Assembly: GCA_934394985.1 (NCBI GenBank)
Contig: CAKRRF010000005.1
Location: 25,297-89,296 of the forward strand
Direction: 5' to 3'
Origin: an uncultured Marvinbryantia sp.
GTDB taxonomy: Bacteria; Bacillota; Clostridia; Lachnospirales; Lachnospiraceae
Length of the DNA stretch: 64,000 nt
Below the pieces are notes generated by a model, which was given only the letters and a program-made list of their open reading frames with translations, had not been told where the DNA came from and ran no database searches. A program made the position numbers and the translations under genes. Shown piece by piece: positions 34,899 to 43,398 of this stretch. Each line of letters begins with the position of its first letter. The first letter of the stretch is position 1.

Positions 34899-37559
34899 AT
34901 GAGGAAAGCAGAAGCAGCTGCAGTATTGTGCATGTGTGGCATGCTTATCACTGCAGCAAATCAGGTTGGCGCAACACAGACAGACTGGAGGAATCAGACA
35001 TGGAGCGAATTGGAATGGATGACAGAGAACGGATCAGAAGAAGGGAACGGGAAGGAGAATCAGGACGTCACAGATTCAGGAGACGGAGGGGAAGAAGAAT
35101 GGGAAGACGAAAGTGATTGTTTTTATGAAACAGAAGAAGACACAGACGGGGAAACAGAAAGGATAACGGAAACGGAGAGTGAGGAAGAGACCTGTCAGAT
35201 TATCCTGTCTGCGGTCAGAGTGACAGAGCCAGAGCGTTATTATGACGGAACAGACCGGGTGGCAGTAGAAGCACAGGTTACCGGACTTCCGGAGGGAATG
35301 AAGCTTGAACTGGAAGGCAGGGCTCAGCATGCAGATGCCGGTGACTGGGGCGTAGAAGTAATCTGTGATCTGGAAGGAGAGGCATGCGAAAAATATGAAA
35401 TCATACAGGCGTATGATCCGGCACAGCTGCAGGTTCGAATTTTGCCAAAGCCGCTTACGCTGACGATCAGTAATGCCAGAAAAAGCTATTATACCGATGT
35501 TACGATGGAGAATCTGATCTTTGAAAAGGACAACATATGGGAGGTGAGCGGATTTCTGGAACAGGATGTTCCGAATGGAGAAGTGCCGGAAGGATTTCAG
35601 TATCCGGAACTGGAACTGGATGAGACAGTGCTGCAAAAAGAAAGTCCGATGTATGAAGGCGGAAAGTTGATACATTATCGTCATGCATTTACCGTAAAAA
35701 AGAATCTGGATGGAAGTATAACCGGGAATCCGACGGCTAATTATATATTTTATCAGGAAGAAACAGATTATATAAAAGGCGGAGAGGTGGTGCTTTCAGC
35801 AGCTCCGATAGCAGGAACGTTGGACTATACCATACAGTGTACAGATCCGTCTGCTATGTGGATGGATCCGAATGGTACTTTGTGGGTACGGGATGGCAGC
35901 GGACTGCAGATTGTGCCGGAAAAAAACAGGGGATTTACAGATGGAGAGCTGATTTCTGATATACAGGGAGACGGAACGGCAGAATTTGTTCTGACAAGAA
36001 AAAATAAAAAAGGAGAGATTGTCGCCGAATCGCAGATTCGCAGTATTTCCTGGAGAGCAGACAGGGAAGCACCACAGGCAGGATGGACCATTGACGGAAA
36101 GCAAGAACCGGATACAGAGCCGGTGTATCTGAATCGGGATTCGCAGATGGCTGTTTCCGGTGTAACAGAATATGGGAGTGGTCTGAAGAATGTGGAATTA
36201 TATGCTGCCTTTGGGGAAGAGAAGACGATGAGCGGAGAAGCACTTTATCAAAGCAGCAAGAGTTGGAAAAAGGGTATGCAGCTTTTGCTGAATCAGGAAG
36301 GAAGCTGTCGTGTCTGGATCCGGCTGGAAGATATGGTTGGAAATATACGATATCAATGCAGTAAAGAGATCGTGATCGATCGGACAGCACCCAAACTGCG
36401 TATTGAAAATATAGCAGCCGGAAGTGCGAATAACGGGGAAGTGACGCCTGTCTGTATCATGGAAGATGATAATTTAAAAAAAGACAGTCTCAGGCTGACA
36501 TTGACCGGATGCCAAACCGGGGAACGACATGTGATGTGGAAAGAGAATGACTGTGAAAGTACAGAAAAACTTGTACTGCAAATGGAAAATCTTCCGAAAA
36601 AACGGGAATGGGATGATGTATATACGTTAAAAGCGGAAGTGTCAGATATGGCAGGAAACCATAGCAGCAGAGAAATACGATTTTCTGTAAATCGTTTTGG
36701 ATCCGTATATTATCTGGGAGATGAGACCAGAAAACAGACAGAGCAATTTTATGTTTCACATCCTATTGCACCTAAAATTTATGAAGTAAATGTAGATTAC
36801 CTGACAGAATCCGGGATTCTGCTGGGGCATGAAGGAAAAACAAGACAATTAAAACGAGATGTAGATTATACCGTACAGAAAAATGGTGATGATGGAACAT
36901 GGAAAGAATACTGTTATACCATAAATGCAGATTGTTTTCAGGAAGAAGGAGGATATTATCTGGTCTGTGCCAGTGAAGACCGGGCATGGAACAGTCAGGA
37001 TAATCGGATGGGAAAACAGAAAATTGAGTTTGCGATAGATAAAAGCGCTCCCTTTATTTTACTTACCGGAATAGAAGAGAACGGAATCTATAAAGAGGCT
37101 GAGAGAAAAGTAATACTGGAGTGCAGGGATAATCTGGCTTTGCAGGAAGTAACCGTATGGCTGAACGGAGAAGAGATGCTAAAAAATATGGAAGAAGAAC
37201 AGGAGATGACACTGAAGCAGAAACAGGACTGGCAGACAATCAGGATCGTGGCAACAGATAAAGCGGGAAATCAGAAGGATACCGGAGAAATCAATTTCTG
37301 GATTGGAGAACAGGATAAGATACCGAAACGAAAAAGGGAAGAAAAGAAGACAGAGCAGATCGAACCGCAGGAGTGTGAGGCAGAAGAAAATGAAATGTAT
37401 CAGAAGGAAAAAACAGGAGGAAAAAGCATGACTGGTTTACGTGAAAAAAGAAAAACGGCGACAGAAAAGAATACAGGGAAAAACTGGATAATTATGCCGG
37501 GGATTGTTGTATTTACAGCATTATTGGCGATTTTCTTCTTCAGAAAACGGGAGAATTGA
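34899..37559 (+). CDS. Membrane-anchored Ig-like surface protein
   Basis: 886 residues. Signal peptide (about 1-25, QVGA-TQ), an acidic low-complexity stretch (about 42-98), several beta-rich Ig-like modules (RILPKPLTLTISNARKSYY; IVIDRTAPKLRIENI; FAIDKSAPFILLTGIEENG; ATDKAGNQKDTGEINFWI), a basic linker, a C-terminal membrane helix (WIIMPGIVVFTALLAIFFF) and the short tail RKREN. No LPXTG. Probably an adhesin or wall-spanning scaffold. Start at ATG 34899 with GGGAGG 8 bases upstream; an earlier in-frame start overlaps the kinase gene. Gap to the kinase stop is 40 bases. Confidence 0.8.
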   Translation: MRKAEAAAVLCMCGMLITAANQVGATQTDWRNQTWSELEWMTENGSEEGNGKENQDVTDSGDGGEEEWEDESDCFYETEEDTDGETERITETESEEETCQIILSAVRVTEPERYYDGTDRVAVEAQVTGLPEGMKLELEGRAQHADAGDWGVEVICDLEGEACEKYEIIQAYDPAQLQVRILPKPLTLTISNARKSYYTDVTMENLIFEKDNIWEVSGFLEQDVPNGEVPEGFQYPELELDETVLQKESPMYEGGKLIHYRHAFTVKKNLDGSITGNPTANYIFYQEETDYIKGGEVVLSAAPIAGTLDYTIQCTDPSAMWMDPNGTLWVRDGSGLQIVPEKNRGFTDGELISDIQGDGTAEFVLTRKNKKGEIVAESQIRSISWRADREAPQAGWTIDGKQEPDTEPVYLNRDSQMAVSGVTEYGSGLKNVELYAAFGEEKTMSGEALYQSSKSWKKGMQLLLNQEGSCRVWIRLEDMVGNIRYQCSKEIVIDRTAPKLRIENIAAGSANNGEVTPVCIMEDDNLKKDSLRLTLTGCQTGERHVMWKENDCESTEKLVLQMENLPKKREWDDVYTLKAEVSDMAGNHSSREIRFSVNRFGSVYYLGDETRKQTEQFYVSHPIAPKIYEVNVDYLTESGILLGHEGKTRQLKRDVDYTVQKNGDDGTWKEYCYTINADCFQEEGGYYLVCASEDRAWNSQDNRMGKQKIEFAIDKSAPFILLTGIEENGIYKEAERKVILECRDNLALQEVTVWLNGEEMLKNMEEEQEMTLKQKQDWQTIRIVATDKAGNQKDTGEINFWIGEQDKIPKRKREEKKTEQIEPQECEAEENEMYQKEKTGGKSMTGLREKRKTATEKNTGKNWIIMPGIVVFTALLAIFFFRKREN

Positions 37560-37610
37560 TGGACAATTGAAACAGTATGTGTTATGATCCTTACCAAGAG
37601 GTGAGGAAAA

Positions 37611-38570
37611 ATGTCTAATAAGAGGAAATTTACTACCATCCTGGCAGTAGCAGGTGCGACAGTACTTGCGGCAGGAGGAAGCGCATTTGTGACAAATGCC
37701 GGATTATCAGTGATTGATCCAGATGCATCCAAGACCCAGGAATCAGAAGTGGCAACAAATGAAAAAGAAACCGAATTGCCCCTGACGGTAGAACAATTTG
37801 CGGCAACAAAAGATTCATTTACAATAAAGCCGCTGTCAGATGCTGATAAGAAAAAGAAAGTAGATTCTGACAAAAATCAGGAAAGTGAACAGAACACAGA
37901 TGGAACAGATGCAGAGGACAACGCACAGAATGGATCCACTACAGAAGGCGGATCTTCGACAGGAAGCGGTGCATCTACAGATTTTTCATCCAGTCAGTAT
38001 TATAGTTCTGACGGAAAGTTCTATAATGAAAGTGAAGGCGGATATTATGATGATAACGGTCTGTATCATGATCAGTGGGGCGGTTATTATTCTGCTGATG
38101 GAGCTTATTATGATGGACAGGGCGGTTACTGGGATGGTAACGGATATCACAGTACCGGATCAGGAAGCAGTTCATCGGGCAGCAGTTCCACAGGAAGCAG
38201 CTCATCGGGCAGCGGATCATCAGGAAGTTCTTCCGGTATTACAATAGATAACGGAGGTGGAAGCTCTTCAGGGGGAAGCTCATCAGGAAGCAATTCCGGA
38301 GCATATGATGACAGTTATATGATGTATGACGTGGATTCCCGTTATATTTCCGCAGATGAACTCAGCAGCTGGTCTTCGGAGGATCTGGCGAAGCTGAGAA
38401 ATGAGATCTTTGCCCGTCACGGAAGGATCTTCAAGACACAGAAATGGATAGATTATTTCTCAACAAAGACATGGTATGTACCACGATATGAGAATGTGGA
38501 TTCTATGTTAAATGACTATGAATGGGCAAACCTGGATGTCATTTTGAAACTGGAAGACCAGAGAAATTAG
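37611..38570 (+). CDS. Secreted/anchored YARHG-domain protein
   Basis: 319 residues. N-terminal signal or anchor helix (FTTILAVAGATVLAAGGSAF), a Glu/Lys/Gln-rich linker, Tyr/Gly repeats of the type GGYYxxxGxYxD (about residues 140-180), a Ser/Gly-rich spacer, and a C-terminal YARHG domain (LAKLRNEIFARHGRIFKTQKW ... KTWYVPRYE). YARHG domains are extracellular, of unknown function, and common next to cell-wall proteins. GAGG precedes the ATG. Same operon, 51 bases after the Ig-like gene. Confidence 0.85.
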   Translation: MSNKRKFTTILAVAGATVLAAGGSAFVTNAGLSVIDPDASKTQESEVATNEKETELPLTVEQFAATKDSFTIKPLSDADKKKKVDSDKNQESEQNTDGTDAEDNAQNGSTTEGGSSTGSGASTDFSSSQYYSSDGKFYNESEGGYYDDNGLYHDQWGGYYSADGAYYDGQGGYWDGNGYHSTGSGSSSSGSSSTGSSSSGSGSSGSSSGITIDNGGGSSSGGSSSGSNSGAYDDSYMMYDVDSRYISADELSSWSSEDLAKLRNEIFARHGRIFKTQKWIDYFSTKTWYVPRYENVDSMLNDYEWANLDVILKLEDQRN

Positions 38571-38583
38571 GAGGGTACATAGT

Positions 38584-39684
38584 ATGGCAGAGAAAGAAAA
38601 TCAACAGTATAAATGGAGACAGAGAAAAAAGAGAAATACTCTGCTGGCAGCCTGGATCATTGCAGTGATCATTGTGGCAGCCGCAGTGACCTTTGTTGTT
38701 GTCGGTATGAAAAACGGCAATCCACTGAACGTGGCAAAACGTTATGTGGAGAATGTGATAGGAGTTTCGGATTATCAGGTTGAGACAGGGGCTCGTTCTC
38801 TGAACAATGAGAATCAGTTTGTACAGGAATATAAGTTTACTTATACCGCAGATGGAAGAGAAGTAACAAAAACCATCAATATGCTGCAGCAGAATAAGAA
38901 ACGCTTTGGCCTGTTTGACCAGTGGGGAATTGACGGAGAGGCGGCCGGAAAGACGATGGATCTGGAACTGATTGCACCGGCGGGTTCTCAGGTACTGGTA
39001 AACGGCGTGGCACCAGATGCATCTTCTGTAAAAGAGGATGAGAATCTGTCACCGGGAGCTGTCTGCTATGCACTGACCGGCGTAAAGGCACAGGACAGTA
39101 AAGTACAGGTAAACGGACTTCCATTTGATTCCTATGAAACAACGATTGATTCCTCTTCCGCAGTTCTGGATGTGCGTGACCAGTTGGTAGTAGGAGAAAA
39201 TGCACAGACTCAGATGACAGAACTGGCAAAGAGCATGATCAATGAGCTGTTTACAGCAGCAGTACAGGAAAAGGGTGCAGATTCCTTAAGCAGTCTGTTT
39301 GCTCAGGCGGCGAATAAAGATAATCTGTATAAAGCGATTCATGACAACCTGTTCCAGGACAAGACACTGAAGGTGAAGAGTATTACATTCAGTGATTTTA
39401 AGCCAACATTTGGTGAAGTATATTACCCGGGAAAAGGGGAAGAAAGCTATATCGGTATGGAGATGACGATTTCCTATACCTGTGCTTATGAGCCTGCTGA
39501 CAGTCAGGATACAGAGAGTGAATCAGAAACAGAGACTGAGACAGAAAGTCAGGAGTCCGAGACCAATACATCAGAGACAGAAAAGAACTCTGCTCATTCA
39601 GCAACAAAGGAAGCAAAGTTCTACTTTAAGTATGTAAATGGAAACTGCACGGTTACAACAATTGAAGTACCGAATGCAATTTAG
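38584..39684 (+). CDS. Membrane-anchored extracellular protein, unknown function
   Basis: 366 residues: basic N-terminus, one membrane helix (about 19-41), an extracellular alpha/beta region (NPLNVAKRYVENVIGVSDYQVE ... FKPTFGEVYYPGKGEESY) and a Ser/Thr/Glu-rich insert before the last strands (EAKFYFKYVNGNCTVTTIEV). Position and layout resemble TcaA-like or NTF2-like cell-surface proteins but I cannot assign a family. GGAGGG precedes the ATG. Gaps of 13 and 18 bases tie it to its neighbours. Confidence 0.75.
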   Translation: MAEKENQQYKWRQRKKRNTLLAAWIIAVIIVAAAVTFVVVGMKNGNPLNVAKRYVENVIGVSDYQVETGARSLNNENQFVQEYKFTYTADGREVTKTINMLQQNKKRFGLFDQWGIDGEAAGKTMDLELIAPAGSQVLVNGVAPDASSVKEDENLSPGAVCYALTGVKAQDSKVQVNGLPFDSYETTIDSSSAVLDVRDQLVVGENAQTQMTELAKSMINELFTAAVQEKGADSLSSLFAQAANKDNLYKAIHDNLFQDKTLKVKSITFSDFKPTFGEVYYPGKGEESYIGMEMTISYTCAYEPADSQDTESESETETETESQESETNTSETEKNSAHSATKEAKFYFKYVNGNCTVTTIEVPNAI

Positions 39685-39702
39685 ACAGGAGTCTGAAAAA
39701 GA

Positions 39703-40659
39703 ATGAAAAAAAAGAGATTCGCAGCGTTTTTTATGGCACTTGCAGTGGGAGTTTCCAGTGCAGTGCCGGCCAGTGCAATGCTGTCAGAGGATGAGCAGAA
39801 AGCGGCATATATTGAAAAGGCAGTGAAAGAAGCACTGAGTACACAGACAGAGGAAAGTGAGTCAGAAGTCACAACGGAAGCAGTGACAGAAACCGAGACA
39901 GAAACTCAGAAAGAAACTGACAGCGAAACTGAGACAGAAGCTGCAACTGAAAAAGAAAGCGAGTCAGAGACTGAGACAGAATCTGAAAGCGAAACGGAAA
40001 AGGCAGCCAGCCAGGAGGAAAAAATTATCATTGCCATTGATGCATCCCATCAGGCGAAGGGGGCAGATCTGGAAGAGAAGGAACCGATTGGACCGGATGC
40101 AGAAGAAACAGCAAAAGGATTCAGTACAGGGATCAGTGGAACCGTATCCGGGCTGACTGAGGCAGAATTGAATCTTTCTGTTGCAAAAGAACTGAAGAAA
40201 CAGCTGGAAAACCGTGGTTACGAAGTATATATGACCAGAGACAGTGAAGAATCTGATCTGAGCGAAGCCGAAAGAGCAAAAGAGGTCAATGCCTCCGGTG
40301 CACAGATTCTGATCAGTCTTCATGCCAATGGCGGTGAAGACAGCACAGAGAACGGAGTATCCGTAATGGCTCCTTCTTATGATAATCCATATTGGAAAAA
40401 CGAAAATATTAAAAAAGGCAATGCACTGGCAGATATTATTCTGCAGTCCTATTGTGAAGAAACCGGGTTAGATAAAAAAGGTCTTTACAATGTGGACAAT
40501 CAAATTTTGCTGAACTGGAGTGAAGTCCCGGCCATGATACTGGAAATGGGATTTATGTCGAATGATTCAGATGACACTTATATGGCAAAAGAAGAAAATC
40601 AGCAGAAGATGGCAGAGGGGATTGCAGATGGCGTGGATCTCTATTTTGGGAGATCCTGA
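39703..40659 (+). CDS. N-acetylmuramoyl-L-alanine amidase (Amidase_3)
   Basis: 318-residue secreted peptidoglycan amidase. Signal peptide ending ASA (about 25), a Glu/Thr/Ser-rich linker (about 49-105), and a catalytic domain with zinc-site residues His116 (DASHQ), Glu155 (TEAELN) and His207 (SLHANG), the strand motif YEVYMTRD, and the catalytic Glu in MILEMGFMSN. DASHQ replaces the usual DxGHGG. It cleaves the bond between MurNAc and the stem peptide. The gene follows by 18 bases in the envelope operon. Confidence 0.93.
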   Translation: MKKKRFAAFFMALAVGVSSAVPASAMLSEDEQKAAYIEKAVKEALSTQTEESESEVTTEAVTETETETQKETDSETETEAATEKESESETETESESETEKAASQEEKIIIAIDASHQAKGADLEEKEPIGPDAEETAKGFSTGISGTVSGLTEAELNLSVAKELKKQLENRGYEVYMTRDSEESDLSEAERAKEVNASGAQILISLHANGGEDSTENGVSVMAPSYDNPYWKNENIKKGNALADIILQSYCEETGLDKKGLYNVDNQILLNWSEVPAMILEMGFMSNDSDDTYMAKEENQQKMAEGIADGVDLYFGRS

Positions 40660-40661
40660 TA

Positions 40662-41306
40662 ATGGAACAAATGATACCAACAGGCGTCAGAATACTGAGT
40701 CCTGTAGTGATTCACTTCTGCGCCATCAATATGATACAAATGATGAGGCTGCATGCAGATGCAGCCTTTTGTACAACTATAGCAGCAATACTGGTATTGC
40801 CGGTATATCTGTGGATGATGAAAAAAGATGGTTATGAACAGCGTCGAAGCAGCAGTTTTTCTGTATCAGCCGGTATTGCCGTGGTTGTACTGGCTGTGTC
40901 GACGAATATCATCCTGACCGGAGTAATCAATCTGTTGATAAGCTTTCTGGAACGGTGGAATCGAGAAGAGATGCTGGTCAGTTCAGCACAGAATGCCCTG
41001 TTTCAGAGTAACTTCCTGATTTTGCTGATCGGAGTGGGAATCATAACACCAATTATGGAAGAAGTATTGTTCAGAGGTCTTGTCTATAATCGGTTAAAGG
41101 ATTATAATAAAGGGTGGTTGTCGATCATTCTGGCAGCCGGGATGTTTGCAGTGTATCATGGAAATATCCGGCAGGCTCTGGCGGCATTCCCGATGGCTGT
41201 GATAATGATATGGTTATATGACAGATGGGATTCTATTCTGGCACCGATTCTGTTTCATATGACGGTCAATCTCAGTTCGATTCTGCTTATGGCAGTGCAG
41301 GGATGA
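40662..41306 (+). CDS. CPBP family intramembrane glutamic protease
   Basis: 214-residue polytopic protein of the Abi/CAAX (CPBP) family. Motifs: IMEEVLFRGLVYNRL (EExxxR), AVYHGN and PILFHMTVNLSS. Such proteases act on membrane proteins or in bacteriocin self-immunity; here the context is envelope genes. ATG 40662 is 3 bases after the amidase stop, so translation is coupled. Confidence 0.88.
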   Translation: MEQMIPTGVRILSPVVIHFCAINMIQMMRLHADAAFCTTIAAILVLPVYLWMMKKDGYEQRRSSSFSVSAGIAVVVLAVSTNIILTGVINLLISFLERWNREEMLVSSAQNALFQSNFLILLIGVGIITPIMEEVLFRGLVYNRLKDYNKGWLSIILAAGMFAVYHGNIRQALAAFPMAVIMIWLYDRWDSILAPILFHMTVNLSSILLMAVQG

Positions 41307-41338
41307 AGACAATCAGAAATGAAAAAAAGGAGAAACAG

Positions 41339-41857
41339 ATGAAAAAAGAAATATTGAGCTGGATCGGATGCTTTGTAGTTGCGATACTGGCAGCGTTGTT
41401 TATTGTCACTTTTGTGGGACAGAGGGTACAGGTAGACGGACATTCCATGGAAGATACCCTTCAGGACAGAGATAATCTGATCTGTGATAAGTTATCTTAT
41501 CGTTTTTCAGATCCGGAAAGGTTCGATATTGTAGTGATTTATCCGGATAATCAGAAAGATAAGCGCTGGATCAAACGTATTATCGGAATGCCAGGTGAGA
41601 CAGTCCGTATCGATGAAGAAGGAAATATCTACATCAATGGAGAAGTTCTGGATGAACATTATGGAAAAGAAGTCATTCAGGATCCGGGACTGGCGATTTC
41701 AGAGATTACACTGGGAGAAGACGAATACTGGTGTATGGGAGATAACCGGAATCACAGCAGCGACAGCCGTGTAATAGGACCGGTACCGAGAAATCATATT
41801 CTCGGAAAGGCATTTATTCGAATTTACCCATTCAGTAAATTTGGATTGATTCATTAA
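41339..41857 (+). CDS. lepB: Signal peptidase I
   Basis: 172-residue type I signal peptidase of the short Gram-positive (SipS-like) form: one N-terminal membrane helix, catalytic Ser36 in DGHSMEDTL, Lys79 in KRWIKRIIGMPGE, and the GDNRNHSSDSR box. ATG 41339 follows AAAGGAG; the longer frame opens inside the CPBP gene. As last gene of the envelope operon it may process the secreted proteins encoded upstream. Confidence 0.95.
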   Translation: MKKEILSWIGCFVVAILAALFIVTFVGQRVQVDGHSMEDTLQDRDNLICDKLSYRFSDPERFDIVVIYPDNQKDKRWIKRIIGMPGETVRIDEEGNIYINGEVLDEHYGKEVIQDPGLAISEITLGEDEYWCMGDNRNHSSDSRVIGPVPRNHILGKAFIRIYPFSKFGLIH

Positions 41858-41918
41858 AAATATGATACAGAGTACAGAATCTGTATAATATAAAAACAGC
41901 AATGGAGATAGGAACAAA

Positions 41919-43295
41919 ATGGAAAGAAAAAGTGTATGGAACAGTTACGGAAAAAAGGAACTGGCAGAACTGGAAAAACTGAATAAAAATTACCGTCATT
42001 TTCTGGATAACGGAAAGACAGAAAGAGAATGCGTAAAAGCAGCAGTAAAGCAGGCGAAGAAGGAAGGCTTCAAAGATCTGCAAGAAGTGATCCGTTCAGG
42101 AGAAAAGCTTCAGGCCGGAGATCGTGTATATGATGTCTTTATGGAAAAAGCACTTGCACTGTTTATCATTGGAAGCAAGGACATTGAAAAAGGAATGAAT
42201 ATTCTGGGAGCGCACATCGATTCTCCACGACTGGATCTGAAACAGAATCCACTGTATGAAGATACAGAACTGGCATATCTGGATACCCATTATTATGGTG
42301 GCATTAAAAAATACCAGTGGGTAACGATTCCGCTGGCTCTTCATGGTGTAGTTGCGAAAAAAGACGGCAGTGTAGTAGAAATCAATATCGGGGAAGAAGA
42401 GGATGACCCGGTATTCTGTATTTCTGACCTGCTGATTCACCTTTCCTCAGAGCAGATGGAAAAGAATGCAGCCAAAGTAGTAGAGGGGGAAGCTCTGAAT
42501 CTGCTGATTGGCAATATCCCTCTGAAAGAGGAAGAAAAAGATGCAGTTAAGAAAAATGCATTAAAGCTGTTAAAAGAAAAATATGATATAGAAGAAGAAG
42601 ATTTCCTTTCAGCCGAGCTGGAAGTAGTTCCTGCAGGAAAGGCAAGAGAATGTGGACTGGACCGCAGCATGATTCTGGCATACGGACAGGATGACCGTGT
42701 GTGCGCGTATACTTCTCTGGAAGCGATTCTGGATACCAAGAAGGTAAAACGCACTGCCTGCTGTATTCTGGTAGACAAAGAGGAAATCGGAAGCGTAGGT
42801 GCTACCGGTATGCAGTCCAGATTCTTTGAGAATACAATGGCAGAACTTCTGAACTGTATGGGTGTTTATTCCGAACTTACCTTAAGAAGAGTACTGGCAA
42901 ATTCAAAGATGTTGTCATCTGATGTAAGTGCAGCTTTTGACCCGGAATATGCATCGGTATTTGAAAAGAAAAATGCGGCATATTTTGCAAGAGGAATTGT
43001 CTTTAATAAATATACAGGTTCAAGAGGAAAGTCCGGTTCCAATGATGCCAATGCGGAGTACGTGGCAGAACTGAGAAAGATTATGGACAAGCATGGTGTA
43101 GCTTTCCAGACAGCAGAACTGGGCAAAGTAGATATCGGAGGAGGCGGAACAATCGCCTATATCCTTGCTTTATACGGAATGCAGGTAATTGACTGTGGAG
43201 TGGCAGTTATGAGCATGCATGCACCATGGGAAATTGTCAGCAAAGCAGATGTTTATGAAGCGAAGAAGTGTTATATGGCATTTCTGGCAGAATAG
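41919..43295 (+). CDS. M18 family aminopeptidase
   Basis: 458-residue cytosolic dizinc aminopeptidase (aspartyl aminopeptidase family). Metal motifs: LGAHIDSPRLDLKQNP, then LVDKEEIGSVGATGM, and the C-terminal CGVAVMSMHAPWEIVSKAD. It removes N-terminal residues from peptides. The start follows a 61-base gap with a GGAG-like site (ATGGAGATAGG), so it may lie outside the envelope operon. Confidence 0.93.
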   Translation: MERKSVWNSYGKKELAELEKLNKNYRHFLDNGKTERECVKAAVKQAKKEGFKDLQEVIRSGEKLQAGDRVYDVFMEKALALFIIGSKDIEKGMNILGAHIDSPRLDLKQNPLYEDTELAYLDTHYYGGIKKYQWVTIPLALHGVVAKKDGSVVEINIGEEEDDPVFCISDLLIHLSSEQMEKNAAKVVEGEALNLLIGNIPLKEEEKDAVKKNALKLLKEKYDIEEEDFLSAELEVVPAGKARECGLDRSMILAYGQDDRVCAYTSLEAILDTKKVKRTACCILVDKEEIGSVGATGMQSRFFENTMAELLNCMGVYSELTLRRVLANSKMLSSDVSAAFDPEYASVFEKKNAAYFARGIVFNKYTGSRGKSGSNDANAEYVAELRKIMDKHGVAFQTAELGKVDIGGGGTIAYILALYGMQVIDCGVAVMSMHAPWEIVSKADVYEAKKCYMAFLAE

Positions 43296-43398
43296 TCAGT
43301 AAAAGAACGTAATTGTCCGAAAGCTGTGTGAAAATCTGGGAATACAGGCTTTTGGGATATTTACAAATATACAACATGGAAAAAACATGGAGGAGCTT

